Position numbers and translations under genes: made by a program. Under the pieces are notes generated by a model that saw nothing but the letters and a program-made list of their open reading frames with translations, was not told the DNA's origin and made no database searches. From Limisphaerales bacterium (GTDB taxonomy: Bacteria; Verrucomicrobiota; Verrucomicrobiia; Limisphaerales; AAA164-E04), in contig JAMASS010000004.1 of assembly GCA_024761205.1 (NCBI GenBank), positions 585,895-649,894 of the forward strand: a stretch of DNA of 64,000 bases, given 5' to 3'. This document shows positions 44,248 to 54,225 of this stretch, piece after piece. Each line of letters begins with the position of its first letter. Position 1 is the first letter of the stretch.

Positions 44248-46845
44248 CTATTCTTCGACCGATTCCATGGTTGGGTCAGGGGATTCTGGCGAGGGCGCGT
44301 CGAGCCCTTTGATAGATCGGAGGAGCCGATACGCGTCGCGAAATCTTGGCGCCTCTTCCAGGGCACGGATAACGTGATAGTGGGCCTCGCTTTCGCCGCT
44401 CTGGTGCAGCAGTCGGGCGAGTTGGAAGTGCACGCCGGCCGGGTCATGGGGATCAAGCTGTAGGAGATTGCGATAGGCTCCGATGGCTTGGGCAACGTCG
44501 CCAAGTGCCTCACTGGAGCGGGCCAGGTAGCGGTAGGGCTGCGGGATCAGCGGGTTGACCGCCAGCAAGCGGATAACATTGACGTAAATCTCATCCCATC
44601 GTTCCTCATCCAGGTCCAACTTGATGAGCCGTAAGTAGACATCGGGTGCTTCATTATCCGCCGCGGCAATCCCTTGCAAGGTCTGGCGCTCGTTCTCGTA
44701 ATCCTCCAATCCTCGATAACACTGGGCGAGGTATCGAGGGGCAGCATCATTGCCGGGTTGCAAGGGGTAATGGGCGAGGATCTTTTTCAACGGCACCATG
44801 GCTTCCTGCCATTGCTCCGCTTTCACGAGTTCTTCGGCTCGCCGCAAGAGCAGATAGTAATTGTCCGGATTGGTCGCCAAGGCCATTTCCGTGGAAACCA
44901 TGTTGAGCGAATCCTCAGGCATGTCCCAATTGAGCCCCGAGCCCATCTCTTTGGCGAGTGCTTGGGCGTAGCTTTCGAATTGTTCGTCCAATTGTTGGAT
45001 GCTGACGGTGTTCTGCGCCAATGCTTCGTTCGTCAAGACGCCCTCGCCAAGGGCGTTCAAGATATTGACCAGCACGCCCATGCCATAGGTCTCCACCAAG
45101 TATTGAACCACCAAGGCGGATTCATAGTAGGCGAACTGCATGGCCTCATTGGAATTGGCGCGCATGAATGCCGCGCTCAGCTCCGAGACCGGCGTAAGTC
45201 CGCCACCGAGGATCCGATCTCGATATTCCGGTGTCATCGACTGGCCCCAAGACGGATCTTTCTGAAGCTCTTCATAGACGGAAATGCCTTCGCTCAGCCA
45301 ACGCGGCATCTTGTTTTCCGTCATGGTCAAGGTGACCACGTGACAAAACTCATGCCACAAGACCGCTCTCCAGTTCGAGGGGTTGCCCCCTTGGGTCGAA
45401 GGACTATTGGCGGTGATCACGTTGCCGAAACAGACTCCCAGGAAACCCGGATTGTGCGGCATCCCAAATGTGCGGACCCCGAAGTCCTTCTGATGGCCGA
45501 AGAGTTCGAGGATGATCCGGCGCTTGAGCGTGACCCCGTATTTTTCGCAAAGCGTTGTCTTGGCTTCTTCGAGCAGTTCGAGCACTTGATCGCCAAATAT
45601 CGGCGCTTCGTCCGCCGGCATACGGACGATGAAAGAATCGCTTTCCAACGTCACGTATTTGTCCAGCGTGGTTTTGAGTGTTACCAGATTATAGGCGGTG
45701 ACGTTGTAACCATCCTTTTCATGCGCTCGGGCGGCCCAGCGCCAACCCTCTTCCTCCTGCCCCAAACGGAGGAGATCTTGGGCCAAGTGAATCTGGGATC
45801 GGCTGTAATCGGGGTCCGACTTAAGGGCGGCTCTCTGATAGGCTGCGCCTTCTTGAAATCGATATTTCTGAGAGAGTTTCTTGCCGATGAGATGATCGAC
45901 CGCCGGGTTCGTCTTCCAATGCTTGAGGCTTTGCTCGTGCGCCTTCTTCTCTCCCACGGGATCAGATGCCAGGTGGGCGATAACGGCGCGGTAAGCCCAA
46001 GCCTCGGGATGATCGGCATTGACCTGGATCACTTTGGCGATTGAGTCCTCCGCCAAGCGATACTCCTCGGCATTGATGTAGTGATCCGCCAGCATGAGGA
46101 GGGAAGGAATATGCCGGGGATTGACGTCTAAGGCCCGCTCCAGCAGTTCGCTCATCCCTTCCTGATCGCTGCTCTTGAGGGCCGAAGCCAACCCAAACAA
46201 GAGGTCCGGATCCTCTTCAAATTTGGTTAGACCTTCACGGAAAGTCGTAGCGGCAACGGCGAAATCCTCTTTGTCTAGTGCAAGCTGTCCGGCAGCCAAA
46301 ATGGAGTTCCGCAGCGGGGGGTCGGCCTTGCGACCGGGATCAAAAAAGAACTCCAGGACCCAGCGGGGCTCCGCGCCAAGGACCAAGGCGGTCTTCCCCA
46401 GCGCAATGAGATTTTCCGGATCCTGATAAGCCCAGCCGCGACTGCCTGCCAATTCGTTGATCTTCTCGACGTATTTCTGCGCTTCTGCGGGTCGATTCTG
46501 AAAATAGGCAACTTTTCTGCCATCGTAGTAGAGCCGAATACTGCGTTCACGGGTCGCATCAAGGCCTGCTTCCAGGGTCTTATAGGCGTCGTCATATTTT
46601 CCGACCGTGAGTTGGGCTTGGATCAAAAGCAGGAACCAATTCTCATTCGGGCGATTCTGTCCCCTGATTGATTCGCGGCATTGCTTGATGCAGAGTTCGT
46701 AATTCCCTTCAATCAGTGCATTCCTAGCCTCACTAAGCGAGGCACCGGTAAGCCCGGAAAGAGGAAGGCCGAGGAGAAACGCAAAAAGCCCCAGAAGGAT
46801 GCGGTGCGCCCCCAAGCCTGCCCGCTGTTGGAAGGCAATGCTCAT
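44248..46845 (-). CDS. TPR protein with peptidase MA (gluzincin) domain
   Basis: 865 residues, exported by a signal peptide (ILLGLFAFLLGLPLSGLTGA). Many tetratricopeptide-like helices occupy the N-terminal half. The metalloprotease domain contains WHEFCHVVTL, which is HExxH, with a downstream WLSEG motif that fits the third zinc ligand of gluzincins. The C-terminal region returns to TPR-like helices (NPLIPQPYRYLARSSEALGD). It heads the moxR cluster (peptidase, DUF4159, MoxR, then DUF58, BatA), which suggests a role in assembling or processing envelope proteins. Confidence 0.85.
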   Translation of the reverse strand: MSIAFQQRAGLGAHRILLGLFAFLLGLPLSGLTGASLSEARNALIEGNYELCIKQCRESIRGQNRPNENWFLLLIQAQLTVGKYDDAYKTLEAGLDATRERSIRLYYDGRKVAYFQNRPAEAQKYVEKINELAGSRGWAYQDPENLIALGKTALVLGAEPRWVLEFFFDPGRKADPPLRNSILAAGQLALDKEDFAVAATTFREGLTKFEEDPDLLFGLASALKSSDQEGMSELLERALDVNPRHIPSLLMLADHYINAEEYRLAEDSIAKVIQVNADHPEAWAYRAVIAHLASDPVGEKKAHEQSLKHWKTNPAVDHLIGKKLSQKYRFQEGAAYQRAALKSDPDYSRSQIHLAQDLLRLGQEEEGWRWAARAHEKDGYNVTAYNLVTLKTTLDKYVTLESDSFIVRMPADEAPIFGDQVLELLEEAKTTLCEKYGVTLKRRIILELFGHQKDFGVRTFGMPHNPGFLGVCFGNVITANSPSTQGGNPSNWRAVLWHEFCHVVTLTMTENKMPRWLSEGISVYEELQKDPSWGQSMTPEYRDRILGGGLTPVSELSAAFMRANSNEAMQFAYYESALVVQYLVETYGMGVLVNILNALGEGVLTNEALAQNTVSIQQLDEQFESYAQALAKEMGSGLNWDMPEDSLNMVSTEMALATNPDNYYLLLRRAEELVKAEQWQEAMVPLKKILAHYPLQPGNDAAPRYLAQCYRGLEDYENERQTLQGIAAADNEAPDVYLRLIKLDLDEERWDEIYVNVIRLLAVNPLIPQPYRYLARSSEALGDVAQAIGAYRNLLQLDPHDPAGVHFQLARLLHQSGESEAHYHVIRALEEAPRFRDAYRLLRSIKGLDAPSPESPDPTMESVEE

Positions 46846-46964
46846 TTCCGAGGGAGATTACCCTGCTCGTCGCAGAATGCAATGGCTAGCAACCTCCAGA
46901 CAGTCATTTGGTCAGCGTCGGCGCTTTCACAGAAATGGGTTCCCCTCAAGTCCCACGCACAAAC

Positions 46965-47005
46965 GTAGGGGGGGTTGCACTACCTATGTCTTGACCTCCC
47001 CCTAC
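46965..47005. other. Hairpin between the peptidase gene and tkt
   Basis: GTAGGGGG (46965-46972) pairs with CCCCCTAC (46998-47005) over a 25-base loop in the intergenic region upstream of the TPR-peptidase gene and downstream of tkt. No T run follows, so it is not a clear terminator. A short GGAACCTCGAACTTGG repeat-like motif lies next to it. Confidence 0.35.
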
Positions 47006-47090
47006 CACCTGGAACCTCGAACTTGGTATTGGAGACCAATCCCTCAAACCACAGCATCCCTGTGCTCGCGCGCGAGATTGACACGGTCGG

Positions 47091-49151
47091 TTAGGCCTTT
47101 CCCAGGAGCTCTTTGGCCGCTTTGGCCATCGCCGGCCCCGTCAAGCCATGCTTCTCGTAGAGATGTTCCGCGAGGTAGGCGGATTGTCCGAACTCACCGT
47201 CGATCCCCAAGGAGCGGACCTGATGCGCAATCCCGTTGCGCGACAGAGCATGGGAAACCTGTGCCCCCATACCCCCGATGATTTGGTGATCTTCGATGGT
47301 GACGACCCTGCCGCCCGTGTTGGAAACGGCGGGACCAATCGTCGCGATGTCGACTTGGTTGACAAAAGGATTGTTAATGACCGTCGCGAGGATCCGCTCT
47401 TCGCCAAGCAGTGCCGCTGCTTGCTGCGCCTTGGAAAAGAGCGGACCGCTGCCGATCAGAGTGACATCGCTTCCCGCGCTGATCACTTGCGCTTTGCCCC
47501 ATTCGTATTGGGCGTTTTCAACCCAATAAATGGGATAATTTTCTCGACCGACAAAGAAGATGGTCGTTTCCCCGTCTTGCCTCGCGCTGCGCGCCGCTGC
47601 ATAGCGTTGAATGGCCTGATACATCAAGGCTTCGGCTTCGTCCGAACAGGAGGGCGCAACCACAGCCGTATGAGGAATGGCACTGGTGGCCGCAAAGTAG
47701 GTAGTCGCCTGGTGCGAGGCGCCATCGGCGGCGTCTTGAAAGCCGACATGCGAAAAAATCGCAATGACCGGCGCTTGGGAGAGGGCCGCCATTGTGAGTG
47801 GGAGGTTGCCCTTGGTGGCCCCGAACTGGCCGAAGGTATCGACGATGGGAATGAACCCCGCTTTTGCCAATCCGGCGCCGACGCTCACCATGTTGGCTTC
47901 CGCGATGCCCACCTCAACAAAACGATCCGGAAAACTTTTCTGAAACGCGCTAATCCCGGTAGAACCTTGCACATCAGACGAGACCGAATACACGGGATAG
48001 CCCTCTTTGGCGGCGTTGATCGCACCAACGGCCAGACCTGCCTGAATCTTGCTCTTCTTGACCGCAGCAGGAGCAGCGCCGCTACCAGCCTTGGCTGCCT
48101 GATGGGCCTCCCATTGTTGTCGCAATTCGTTGGCCCACTCAGTTAGGGCTTTGGGAACGTTGCCGGACCAAATCTCCGAAACAAATTCAACGATCTTCTC
48201 CCCGCCCTTAAGCGGAAAACCGTGCCCGCCGGAAGCGGACTCCTCGGTCGCCTTCACTCCAAATCCCTTGATCGTCTTGACCAGCAAGCAGACGGGTTTT
48301 GTCGGCGTCTCCTTGGCTGCGGCAATGCCTTTTTCAAGAGCGGTGAAGACGGCTTGCAGATCGTGCCCATTCCCTACGGAAATCACATCCCAACCCAGGT
48401 CATCCATGGCATCGAATGAGGGTTGCATACAGAAGGCGTCGTCGTTAATCCGGCCTGACAGCTTGGTGTTGTTGTCTGAGATCACCAAAATAAAGGGATT
48501 TACTAGGTCCTTGGCGGCCAGACCGGGAATGGCGGCAAACGCCTCCTTCGCCTCGCCTTCCATCGATGCACCATCCGAAACCGTCAGCACAGTTACCCGA
48601 TCCCGACCCGCAGCCCGATCACCAATGGCGAGACCTTGGGCTTGGGCCACTGTCGAGCTCAGCGGGCCATTGCTCAGCAGCATGCCTTCGGGGTTGAGAT
48701 GAGATTCCCCATGTCCGGTCAGCTTGCTGGAGATCGATCGAAAACCGCGCAGGTCCTCCAAAGTCATGTTGTCGAAGCCAAGATTCGCCCGTAGAGCGTA
48801 GATGCCGTTTTCCGTGTGCCCGGCGTCATTGACAAAATTGAAGGCTTCATACCAAGGACGATCCTCAGTGCGGAACATGATGCCATGGATGGCGGCCATA
48901 ATTTCGGCGAACGCCGCCGGTCCGCCCCAATGGCAAGCGGCACCGCCGTTGACGGCGTGGACGTTCATTAACGCCACGAGGGCGCGGGTGGCCCGGGGAT
49001 CGCCCCCGATGACTTCACCTCCGTCTACGCTCCGAACCGTAGTTGGAAATTGGGGGGCGCTCGACGGATTTCCCGCAAGGCGCGGTGGGATGGCGAGGGC
49101 TTTCAGGCCCGGAGATTCAATTGGTTGGGCAGTTGAGATGTCGGCTCCCAT
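47091..49151 (-). CDS. tkt: Transketolase
   Basis: 686 residues, TPP-dependent enzyme of the pentose phosphate pathway that transfers two-carbon units between sugars. The TPP-binding motif reads SDGASMEGEAKEAF and, about 30 residues on, VISDNN. The pyrimidine domain (IAEANMVSVGAGLAKAGFIP) and the C-terminal domain (VVTIEDHQIIGGMGAQVS) follow. The N-terminal HAVNGGAACHWGGPAAFAE is slightly unusual but matches the actinobacterial/verrucomicrobial transketolase-like branch. It stands alone on the minus strand. Confidence 0.93.
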   Translation of the reverse strand: MGADISTAQPIESPGLKALAIPPRLAGNPSSAPQFPTTVRSVDGGEVIGGDPRATRALVALMNVHAVNGGAACHWGGPAAFAEIMAAIHGIMFRTEDRPWYEAFNFVNDAGHTENGIYALRANLGFDNMTLEDLRGFRSISSKLTGHGESHLNPEGMLLSNGPLSSTVAQAQGLAIGDRAAGRDRVTVLTVSDGASMEGEAKEAFAAIPGLAAKDLVNPFILVISDNNTKLSGRINDDAFCMQPSFDAMDDLGWDVISVGNGHDLQAVFTALEKGIAAAKETPTKPVCLLVKTIKGFGVKATEESASGGHGFPLKGGEKIVEFVSEIWSGNVPKALTEWANELRQQWEAHQAAKAGSGAAPAAVKKSKIQAGLAVGAINAAKEGYPVYSVSSDVQGSTGISAFQKSFPDRFVEVGIAEANMVSVGAGLAKAGFIPIVDTFGQFGATKGNLPLTMAALSQAPVIAIFSHVGFQDAADGASHQATTYFAATSAIPHTAVVAPSCSDEAEALMYQAIQRYAAARSARQDGETTIFFVGRENYPIYWVENAQYEWGKAQVISAGSDVTLIGSGPLFSKAQQAAALLGEERILATVINNPFVNQVDIATIGPAVSNTGGRVVTIEDHQIIGGMGAQVSHALSRNGIAHQVRSLGIDGEFGQSAYLAEHLYEKHGLTGPAMAKAAKELLGKA

Positions 49152-49439
49152 AGTTCGTTTGTCGTGTTTCTTTTGCGGGGGCGAATTTAGAGGAGCACTC
49201 TCGAAAAGGAAGCAAAAGATTCGTCAAATCGCTGGAACACGGGATGGATCGAGTCAATCTTCCTTCAAGCCGACCGCAGGAGAATGCGCCTGAGACTTCA
49301 GTCCCTACTCCCCGAAACTAGGGCTAAAGTCCCAGCCACTTGTCGAGAGAGTGCTGATCCACTGAAAACGATCAGAAACCTGGTAGAGAGAATCGACTCT
49401 GTTCTCTCCACTATCGTCTGTTCAAGTCCGATTCCGACG

Positions 49440-50385
49440 ACGATAAGCGACCGTGAGAAGCGTCAGTAGGCCAAAAACCAGTGCCACGGATTGTGGCTCA
49501 GGCACCGCGGCGATACTATTGTTGATCTCATCACGATAGACTCAGGTTCACCATGTAGGATGCACTCCCGAAGACGGAGCTATCGGCCGGTTGTCCGGGA
49601 AAGATGCCGGTGGCTTGAGGAATCCCGGTGAGTTCCCAATTGCTGCCGTTCTTGTAGAAGAGGGCGCCTTCCGGAATCTCCGGCAGCTAGCATGGCTTCA
49701 TCGGGACCCCTTGATCATCAAAGTCGAACGGCAAGGACCGGGATTGTCCGTACCCGGCGTCAACGTCAATCTCATCTATGCGATTAGCACCCCAGCGTTT
49801 GGTGCTGCTGCTAAGCCATTTGTAACCCGAGGCGTTTGCTGGCGAACCCTCTTCGGTCCCGGTCCAAAGTGAAGGGGGGCCGTGCCTTGGTTGACATTCC
49901 ACTGCGTGAGGCTCGTCTCCCGGTTCCGCCCGTCACCGATCGCAATTACCCTGGAACTTAGGGCAGGGGTAGAGGAACTGATGGTGAGATTGGGGAGGGA
50001 CGGATCGGAACCAATCCTGAAGAGCAGGAGATCGGCAACGTCGGAAAGGCCTGAACCGCTTGGATTATTGATGCGAATATCGGATCCGGAAACGGGATTA
50101 TAACTGGAAGCCGTTCAGGCTGATGACTCCAGACTTCATATGAAACGCGGTCAATACCCAGAAATTGCCGGAAAATGATCCTAGGTAAACGCCGATGTCA
50201 CCAACGTTGGCAAAACCGGGATCATCTGCCGTGGCTGTTGTGCTGCCGGTGCCGTCACCCCCTCGAAATAACCACAGCGCTGGCCGGTGAAAAAGGAAGG
50301 CCCCAACAGGCAGAAACCAAGCAGGGAAACCGCTCTCCGGGTTCAGAGCCGCGGAGATGGGTCTTTTCGAATTCATCAATAATTT
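49440..50385 (-). pseudogene. PEP-CTERM trypsin-like protein, frameshifted
   Basis: Minus-strand pieces give DIGVYLGSFSGNFWVLTAFH, where the usual catalytic His region is LTA.HV. The next frame carries SGSDIRINNPSGSGLSDVAD and TSLTQWNVNQGT. At the end AAVPEPQSVALVFGLLTLLT is followed by VAYRRR, a clear PEP-CTERM sorting signal (PEP, hydrophobic helix, Arg cluster). At least three frame changes break it. Such secreted, exosortase-processed proteins are common in Verrucomicrobiota. I see no exosortase gene in this window. Confidence 0.7.
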
Positions 50386-50521
50386 GACTTAGTTTACAAT
50401 TTAGTTGGTTGATGATTTGGCCCTCTCAAATCATGGCGTCGAATCCCAGCTAATTTCATGCTATTTGACAAGGCGTGCAACCCAAGGACAAGACCTTAGG
50501 GTGGTTCAGCCGCAGCCGAAG

Positions 50522-51634
50522 ATGAGTCAGCCGTATCGTGTGATCTTCCATCTCGATATGGACGCGTTCTACGCGTCGATCGAGCAGCGAGACTTCCCTG
50601 AACATCGAGGGCGGCCGGTGATCGTTGGCGCTTCGCCCGTACATCGCGGAGTAGTCTGCGCCGCCAGTTATGAGGCGCGCGCCTTTGGGGTTCATTCCGC
50701 CATGCCGAGCGTGATTGCCGTCCGTCTCTGCCCGAATGCGGTTTTTGTCCAGCCTAGAATGGCGCGCTACCGCGAGGAATCCAAAAAGATCATGAAAATT
50801 GTGGAGGCAACCGGCGCAAAAGTGGAGCAGGTGTCCATTGATGAGGCCTATCTGGATCTCTCTCAGATTGTCACCGGACAGAGCCCAGACAATGCGCTCC
50901 TCAATTCGGTGCAGCTCGCGCGGAGGCTCAAGGAGACTATTCGCAACGCGCTCCAACTTGCCGCCAGTATTGGCATTGCCGGGAACAAGATGTTAGCCAA
51001 ACTGGCGAGTGATTACGGGAAGCCGGATGGTCTTTTGCTCATTACGGAGCGCGACAAGATTCTCTTTTTGAAGGACCTGCCCGTTGATCGAATTCACGGT
51101 GTGGGGCGCGTCACCGCCCGCCGGCTGAAGGCCCTCGGTATCGAAACCATCGGTCAATTGCAGTCCTACCCGGGTGATCTCCGGCCCGTCGCCGGTTCCT
51201 GGAGCCATACGCTGCGTCGCTACGCCCTCGGAGAGGACACTCGTGAAGTGCAATCCTCTGGCTCCGTGAAAGTTGTCAGCAGTGAGAGGACTTTCTCTCA
51301 AGACACCGAGGATCGCAACATCCTTCGCCAAGCCCTCAGGGACCAGGCCGATGAGCTCGGCTCCAGTCTCCAACGAAAGAAGCTCAGAGCGAGGACGATC
51401 CAAGTGAAGGTGAGGTACGGTAACTTCGAAACCTTGACCCGACAACTCTCGGTCGAGAATCCGGTTCAGACCAGTCGCGAGCTCTATCGCTTCGCCTGCC
51501 ACCTATTGGCTCGGCATCGGCTGGTGAAGGCCCCGTTGAGGCTATTGGGTCTGGGAGTTTTCAATCTGGTGGAAGGCGGTTGGTCCCAACTGGAATTCCA
51601 ATTTCCCGGCGCTGCGTCACCCCTTGAGAATTGA
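50522..51634 (+). CDS. dinB: DNA polymerase IV
   Basis: Error-prone Y-family polymerase of 370 residues from ATG 50522 (MSQPYRVIFHLDMDAFYASI). The catalytic patches LDMDAFYASIEQ and SIDEAYLD are complete. A helix-hairpin-helix region (VDRIHGVGRVTARRLKALG) and the little-finger domain (RARTIQVKVRYGNFETLTRQ) follow. An upstream start at 50405 would add 39 residues unlike the family. It probably works in translesion synthesis. I see no recognisable LexA box upstream. Confidence 0.95.
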   Translation: MSQPYRVIFHLDMDAFYASIEQRDFPEHRGRPVIVGASPVHRGVVCAASYEARAFGVHSAMPSVIAVRLCPNAVFVQPRMARYREESKKIMKIVEATGAKVEQVSIDEAYLDLSQIVTGQSPDNALLNSVQLARRLKETIRNALQLAASIGIAGNKMLAKLASDYGKPDGLLLITERDKILFLKDLPVDRIHGVGRVTARRLKALGIETIGQLQSYPGDLRPVAGSWSHTLRRYALGEDTREVQSSGSVKVVSSERTFSQDTEDRNILRQALRDQADELGSSLQRKKLRARTIQVKVRYGNFETLTRQLSVENPVQTSRELYRFACHLLARHRLVKAPLRLLGLGVFNLVEGGWSQLEFQFPGAASPLEN

Positions 51635-51806
51635 CACGCACCAAAAGGCATGAAGGGGAATATCTGAACAGGAGGTAACAGAGAGAACGAAGAATCCCAA
51701 AAAACTTGGCACTCTTGAACTCTGAACTTCCATCCCCGCGCCCATGAATTCAACCCGAAAGGGAGAGCGGGAGGGCACCCGGCTCGACAGCACTCGCCCC
51801 TCAACC

Positions 51807-52691
51807 TTAGTCCTTAACCCTTATCTTCAACCCCTTGAGCGTGCGTTTCAACTGAGCGAGATTAGTTTTCTCCATCGGTGACAAAGGAAGTCGAAACCCG
51901 GGCTCGATGCGGCCCGTGAGGGCCATCGCCGTCTTGATGGGAACCGGATTAGTTTCCATGAACAAGTCCTTGAAGAGCGGATACAAGCGTTGGTGAAGTT
52001 CGAGGGCCTCAGTGGACCTGCCTTCTTGATAGAGGCGCACAATGCGGGACACCGGGCCGGGTAAGAGATTCGACGCCACACTAATGACCCCATTCGCCCC
52101 GACCGAAAGGAACGGAAGCGTCAGGGCATCATCCCCGCTTAGAATGGTGAATCGCGGGCCAAGCGCCTGACGGAGCTGAGAGATCCGGTCCACATCGCCG
52201 CCGGCTTCCTTAATGCCAACGATGTTAGGACAGGCCTTCTTGAGCCGAAGCACGGTAGGCACCTCAATCGGTATGCTGCACCGACCGGGGATGCTGTAGA
52301 GAATAATCGGGAGTTTGGTGTCGCAGGCAATGGCTCGGAAATGTCGAAACAAGCCCTCTTGGGACGGCTTATTGTAATAGGGTGTCACTTGGAGCGACGC
52401 ATCGGCTCCAAGTTTCTCGGCGTCTTGGGTGAGATGAATCGCCTTCTTAGTGCTGTTCGCTCCGGTGCCAGCGATGACTTGGGCCTGATGATCCGCGACA
52501 TCAACGGCCGTTTTGATGATCGCCAAATGTTCGTCGGGACTGAGCGTTGGCGATTCGCCGGTCGTACCAGCCGGGACGATTCCGTCGACCCCCCCCTTTA
52601 TTTGAGCCCTGACCAGATGACGAAAACTAGTTAGATCAAGCTGCCCCTTGGAAAAGGGGGTGATGAGGGCAGTATAAGTTCCTTCAAACAT
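51807..52691 (-). CDS. dapA: 4-hydroxy-tetrahydrodipicolinate synthase
   Basis: First committed step of lysine/diaminopimelate synthesis, condensing pyruvate and aspartate semialdehyde. 294 residues, standard length. The signature GTTGESPTLSPDEH, the Tyr region PIILYSIPGRC, and the Schiff-base Lys in NIVGIKEAGGD are present. Near the end there is a KTAMALTGRIEPGFRLPL segment. It is 50 bases downstream of dapF on the same strand, so the two diaminopimelate genes probably form an operon. Confidence 0.96.
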   Translation of the reverse strand: MFEGTYTALITPFSKGQLDLTSFRHLVRAQIKGGVDGIVPAGTTGESPTLSPDEHLAIIKTAVDVADHQAQVIAGTGANSTKKAIHLTQDAEKLGADASLQVTPYYNKPSQEGLFRHFRAIACDTKLPIILYSIPGRCSIPIEVPTVLRLKKACPNIVGIKEAGGDVDRISQLRQALGPRFTILSGDDALTLPFLSVGANGVISVASNLLPGPVSRIVRLYQEGRSTEALELHQRLYPLFKDLFMETNPVPIKTAMALTGRIEPGFRLPLSPMEKTNLAQLKRTLKGLKIRVKD

Positions 52692-52741
52692 GAACCCACT
52701 TGTCGTTACGTGTCGAATGCGCCGGAGGCCCGCGCGATGCT

Positions 52742-53560
52742 CTAGACCTCGATTTCCCCGGTGAAGACAATCTCGGCGGGTCCCGTTAACCTGACATCCT
52801 CAAAGCCTGATTCCGTTGCCTTGAAATCAACCGTGAGAATATCGCCGCCTTGCACCTTCACGGCGACGGGAGGCAAGATGCGTTTGAGGTGGGACGCGAT
52901 CATCGCCGCTGCCGAGACGCCGGTTCCGCAGGCCAAGGTTTCCCCCTCCACACCCCGTTCATAGGTGCGAACCCGGATCTGATCCGGCTGAACGACTTCC
53001 ACAAAATTAACGTTCGTGCCGGCCGGTCCAAAGTGTTGGTGTCGCCGAATGGCTCGTCCACGTTCCAAAACCATCGCTTCGTCCGCGTCCTCCACGAACA
53101 CCACCGCATGCGGCACCCCCGTGTTGAGGGAATGAGCCGTGAGCGTGGTGCCGTTCAACTCCAGAGATTGATCGAGTTGCAGTTGCTCCGGAGGGGTGAG
53201 GGTGACGGTGACCAAGTTGTCCGCAAAGCTCGCCTGGATAATTCCGGCTAGAGTCTCAAAAGTTATCGGCGATGTATGACCGGTGAGATGCCGAATAAAA
53301 GCCGCGAAGCAACGCGCACCGTTGCCGCACATATCCCCGGTCCCGCCATCGCTGTTGAAAAACTGCCAGCTCCAATCCGCCGTGCCCTTCGGGTTCGGCT
53401 CCAATATTAATAACCCATCCGCGCCGACACCGCGCTGACGGTTGCACAAACATCGCACTTGCTCGCGATTCAGCTGCAGAAACTGGCTGCGATTATCAAT
53501 GAGGACAAAATCATTTCCTGCCCCATTCATTTTGGTAAATGCGATTCGCATCGGAGCCAA
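52742..53560 (-). CDS. dapF: Diaminopimelate epimerase
   Basis: Converts LL- to meso-diaminopimelate for cell wall and lysine synthesis. 272 residues. The two catalytic cysteines are seen in GDMCGNGARCFA and ETLACGTGVSAAA. FTKMNGAGNDFVLIDN marks the N-terminus. The start could be ATG 53560 or ATG 53551. It is placed upstream of dapA. Confidence 0.96.
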   Translation of the reverse strand: MAPMRIAFTKMNGAGNDFVLIDNRSQFLQLNREQVRCLCNRQRGVGADGLLILEPNPKGTADWSWQFFNSDGGTGDMCGNGARCFAAFIRHLTGHTSPITFETLAGIIQASFADNLVTVTLTPPEQLQLDQSLELNGTTLTAHSLNTGVPHAVVFVEDADEAMVLERGRAIRRHQHFGPAGTNVNFVEVVQPDQIRVRTYERGVEGETLACGTGVSAAAMIASHLKRILPPVAVKVQGGDILTVDFKATESGFEDVRLTGPAEIVFTGEIEV

Positions 53561-53644
53561 ATTAGCGGCGAGAAATCACCTTTCAAAGCAGATTTTTCGA
53601 AAGCGAACAAGAGAAATTTGAACAGGAGAGGAAGGAGTTAAGTC

Positions 53645-53730
53645 CGAAGTGTCAAGTTTCATGTTCAAAGTTCTAGGTTTCAAGTGCCAGGTGCCAAGTT
53701 TTAGATTCTAGGTTTGAAGTTCAGTGTTTC
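53645..53730. repeat. CAAGTT-type degenerate intergenic repeat
   Basis: About 85 bases made of loosely repeated units such as CAAGTTTCATG, CAAAGTTCTAGG, CAAGTGCCAGG and CCAAGTTTTAGA between dapF and the small secreted gene. Similar short tracts occur near 47007-47031, 51702-51730 and 54505-54527. Such heptamer-like tracts are known from Verrucomicrobiota intergenic regions. No function is clear. Confidence 0.55.
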
Positions 53731-53760
53731 ACCTTCTCCATTCTCTCCTGTTCAAATTTC

Positions 53761-54225
53761 TCACCAAAGAAAACTCTCCTGTGCCGCCAACAGGGTTTCC
53801 CCGTCCCAGAGACTGACCCGCCAAGCGATCACCTCCCCTAGCTGAGCGTATTCGGAACCTGTGATCGTGATTTCCTGCCACCGAGATCGCCGCTTCTTCT
53901 GGGTATCGGCGGGAACCGACTTTGAGAACTCTTTGATCGAGTTCCCGCTTCCGTGCCGGACTTCCACTCGAAGCATTGGCTGAGTCCCGCCGGTGCTCTT
54001 CAGTTTCCATTGAATGTGGAATCGCATGCCACTAACCTCATCAAGGTGTTCCCGCAAATGTGCTTGATAAGCGTCGCGATCCAGCAGGCTAGGAGATACT
54101 GTGTGACGCCCTTCCAGATCAAGGAGATGGCGGAGAACTTTAGTAATCCTACCGTGGGACTCCGCTGCCTGCAACGAGAGGCTAACACAAACCCAGACGC
54201 CAAAAGAAAACATGAGCGAGCGCAT
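53761..54225 (-). CDS. Small secreted protein of unknown function
   Basis: 154 residues from ATG 54225 (MRSLMFSFGVWVCVSLSLQA), a signal peptide with cleavage probably after LQA. Upstream in-frame ATGs (to 54393) would add about 56 residues that bury the signal peptide, so I reject them. The mature part has beta-like segments (RFHIQWKLKS, MLRVEVRHGSGNSIKEFSK, WQEITITGSEY, AWRVSLWDGETLL). It resembles lineage-specific verrucomicrobial proteins; no named family recognised. Confidence 0.65.
   Translation of the reverse strand: MRSLMFSFGVWVCVSLSLQAAESHGRITKVLRHLLDLEGRHTVSPSLLDRDAYQAHLREHLDEVSGMRFHIQWKLKSTGGTQPMLRVEVRHGSGNSIKEFSKSVPADTQKKRRSRWQEITITGSEYAQLGEVIAWRVSLWDGETLLAAQESFLW

Noticed and set aside
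45000..46044. Plus-strand frame of 456 codons from 44674
   Set aside because: It is opposite the TPR-peptidase gene, whose minus-strand reading has a signal peptide and HExxH.
47070..47085. CTCGCGCGCGAG palindrome near the tkt end as a terminator
   Set aside because: Short self-complementary GC tract with no T run after it on either strand.
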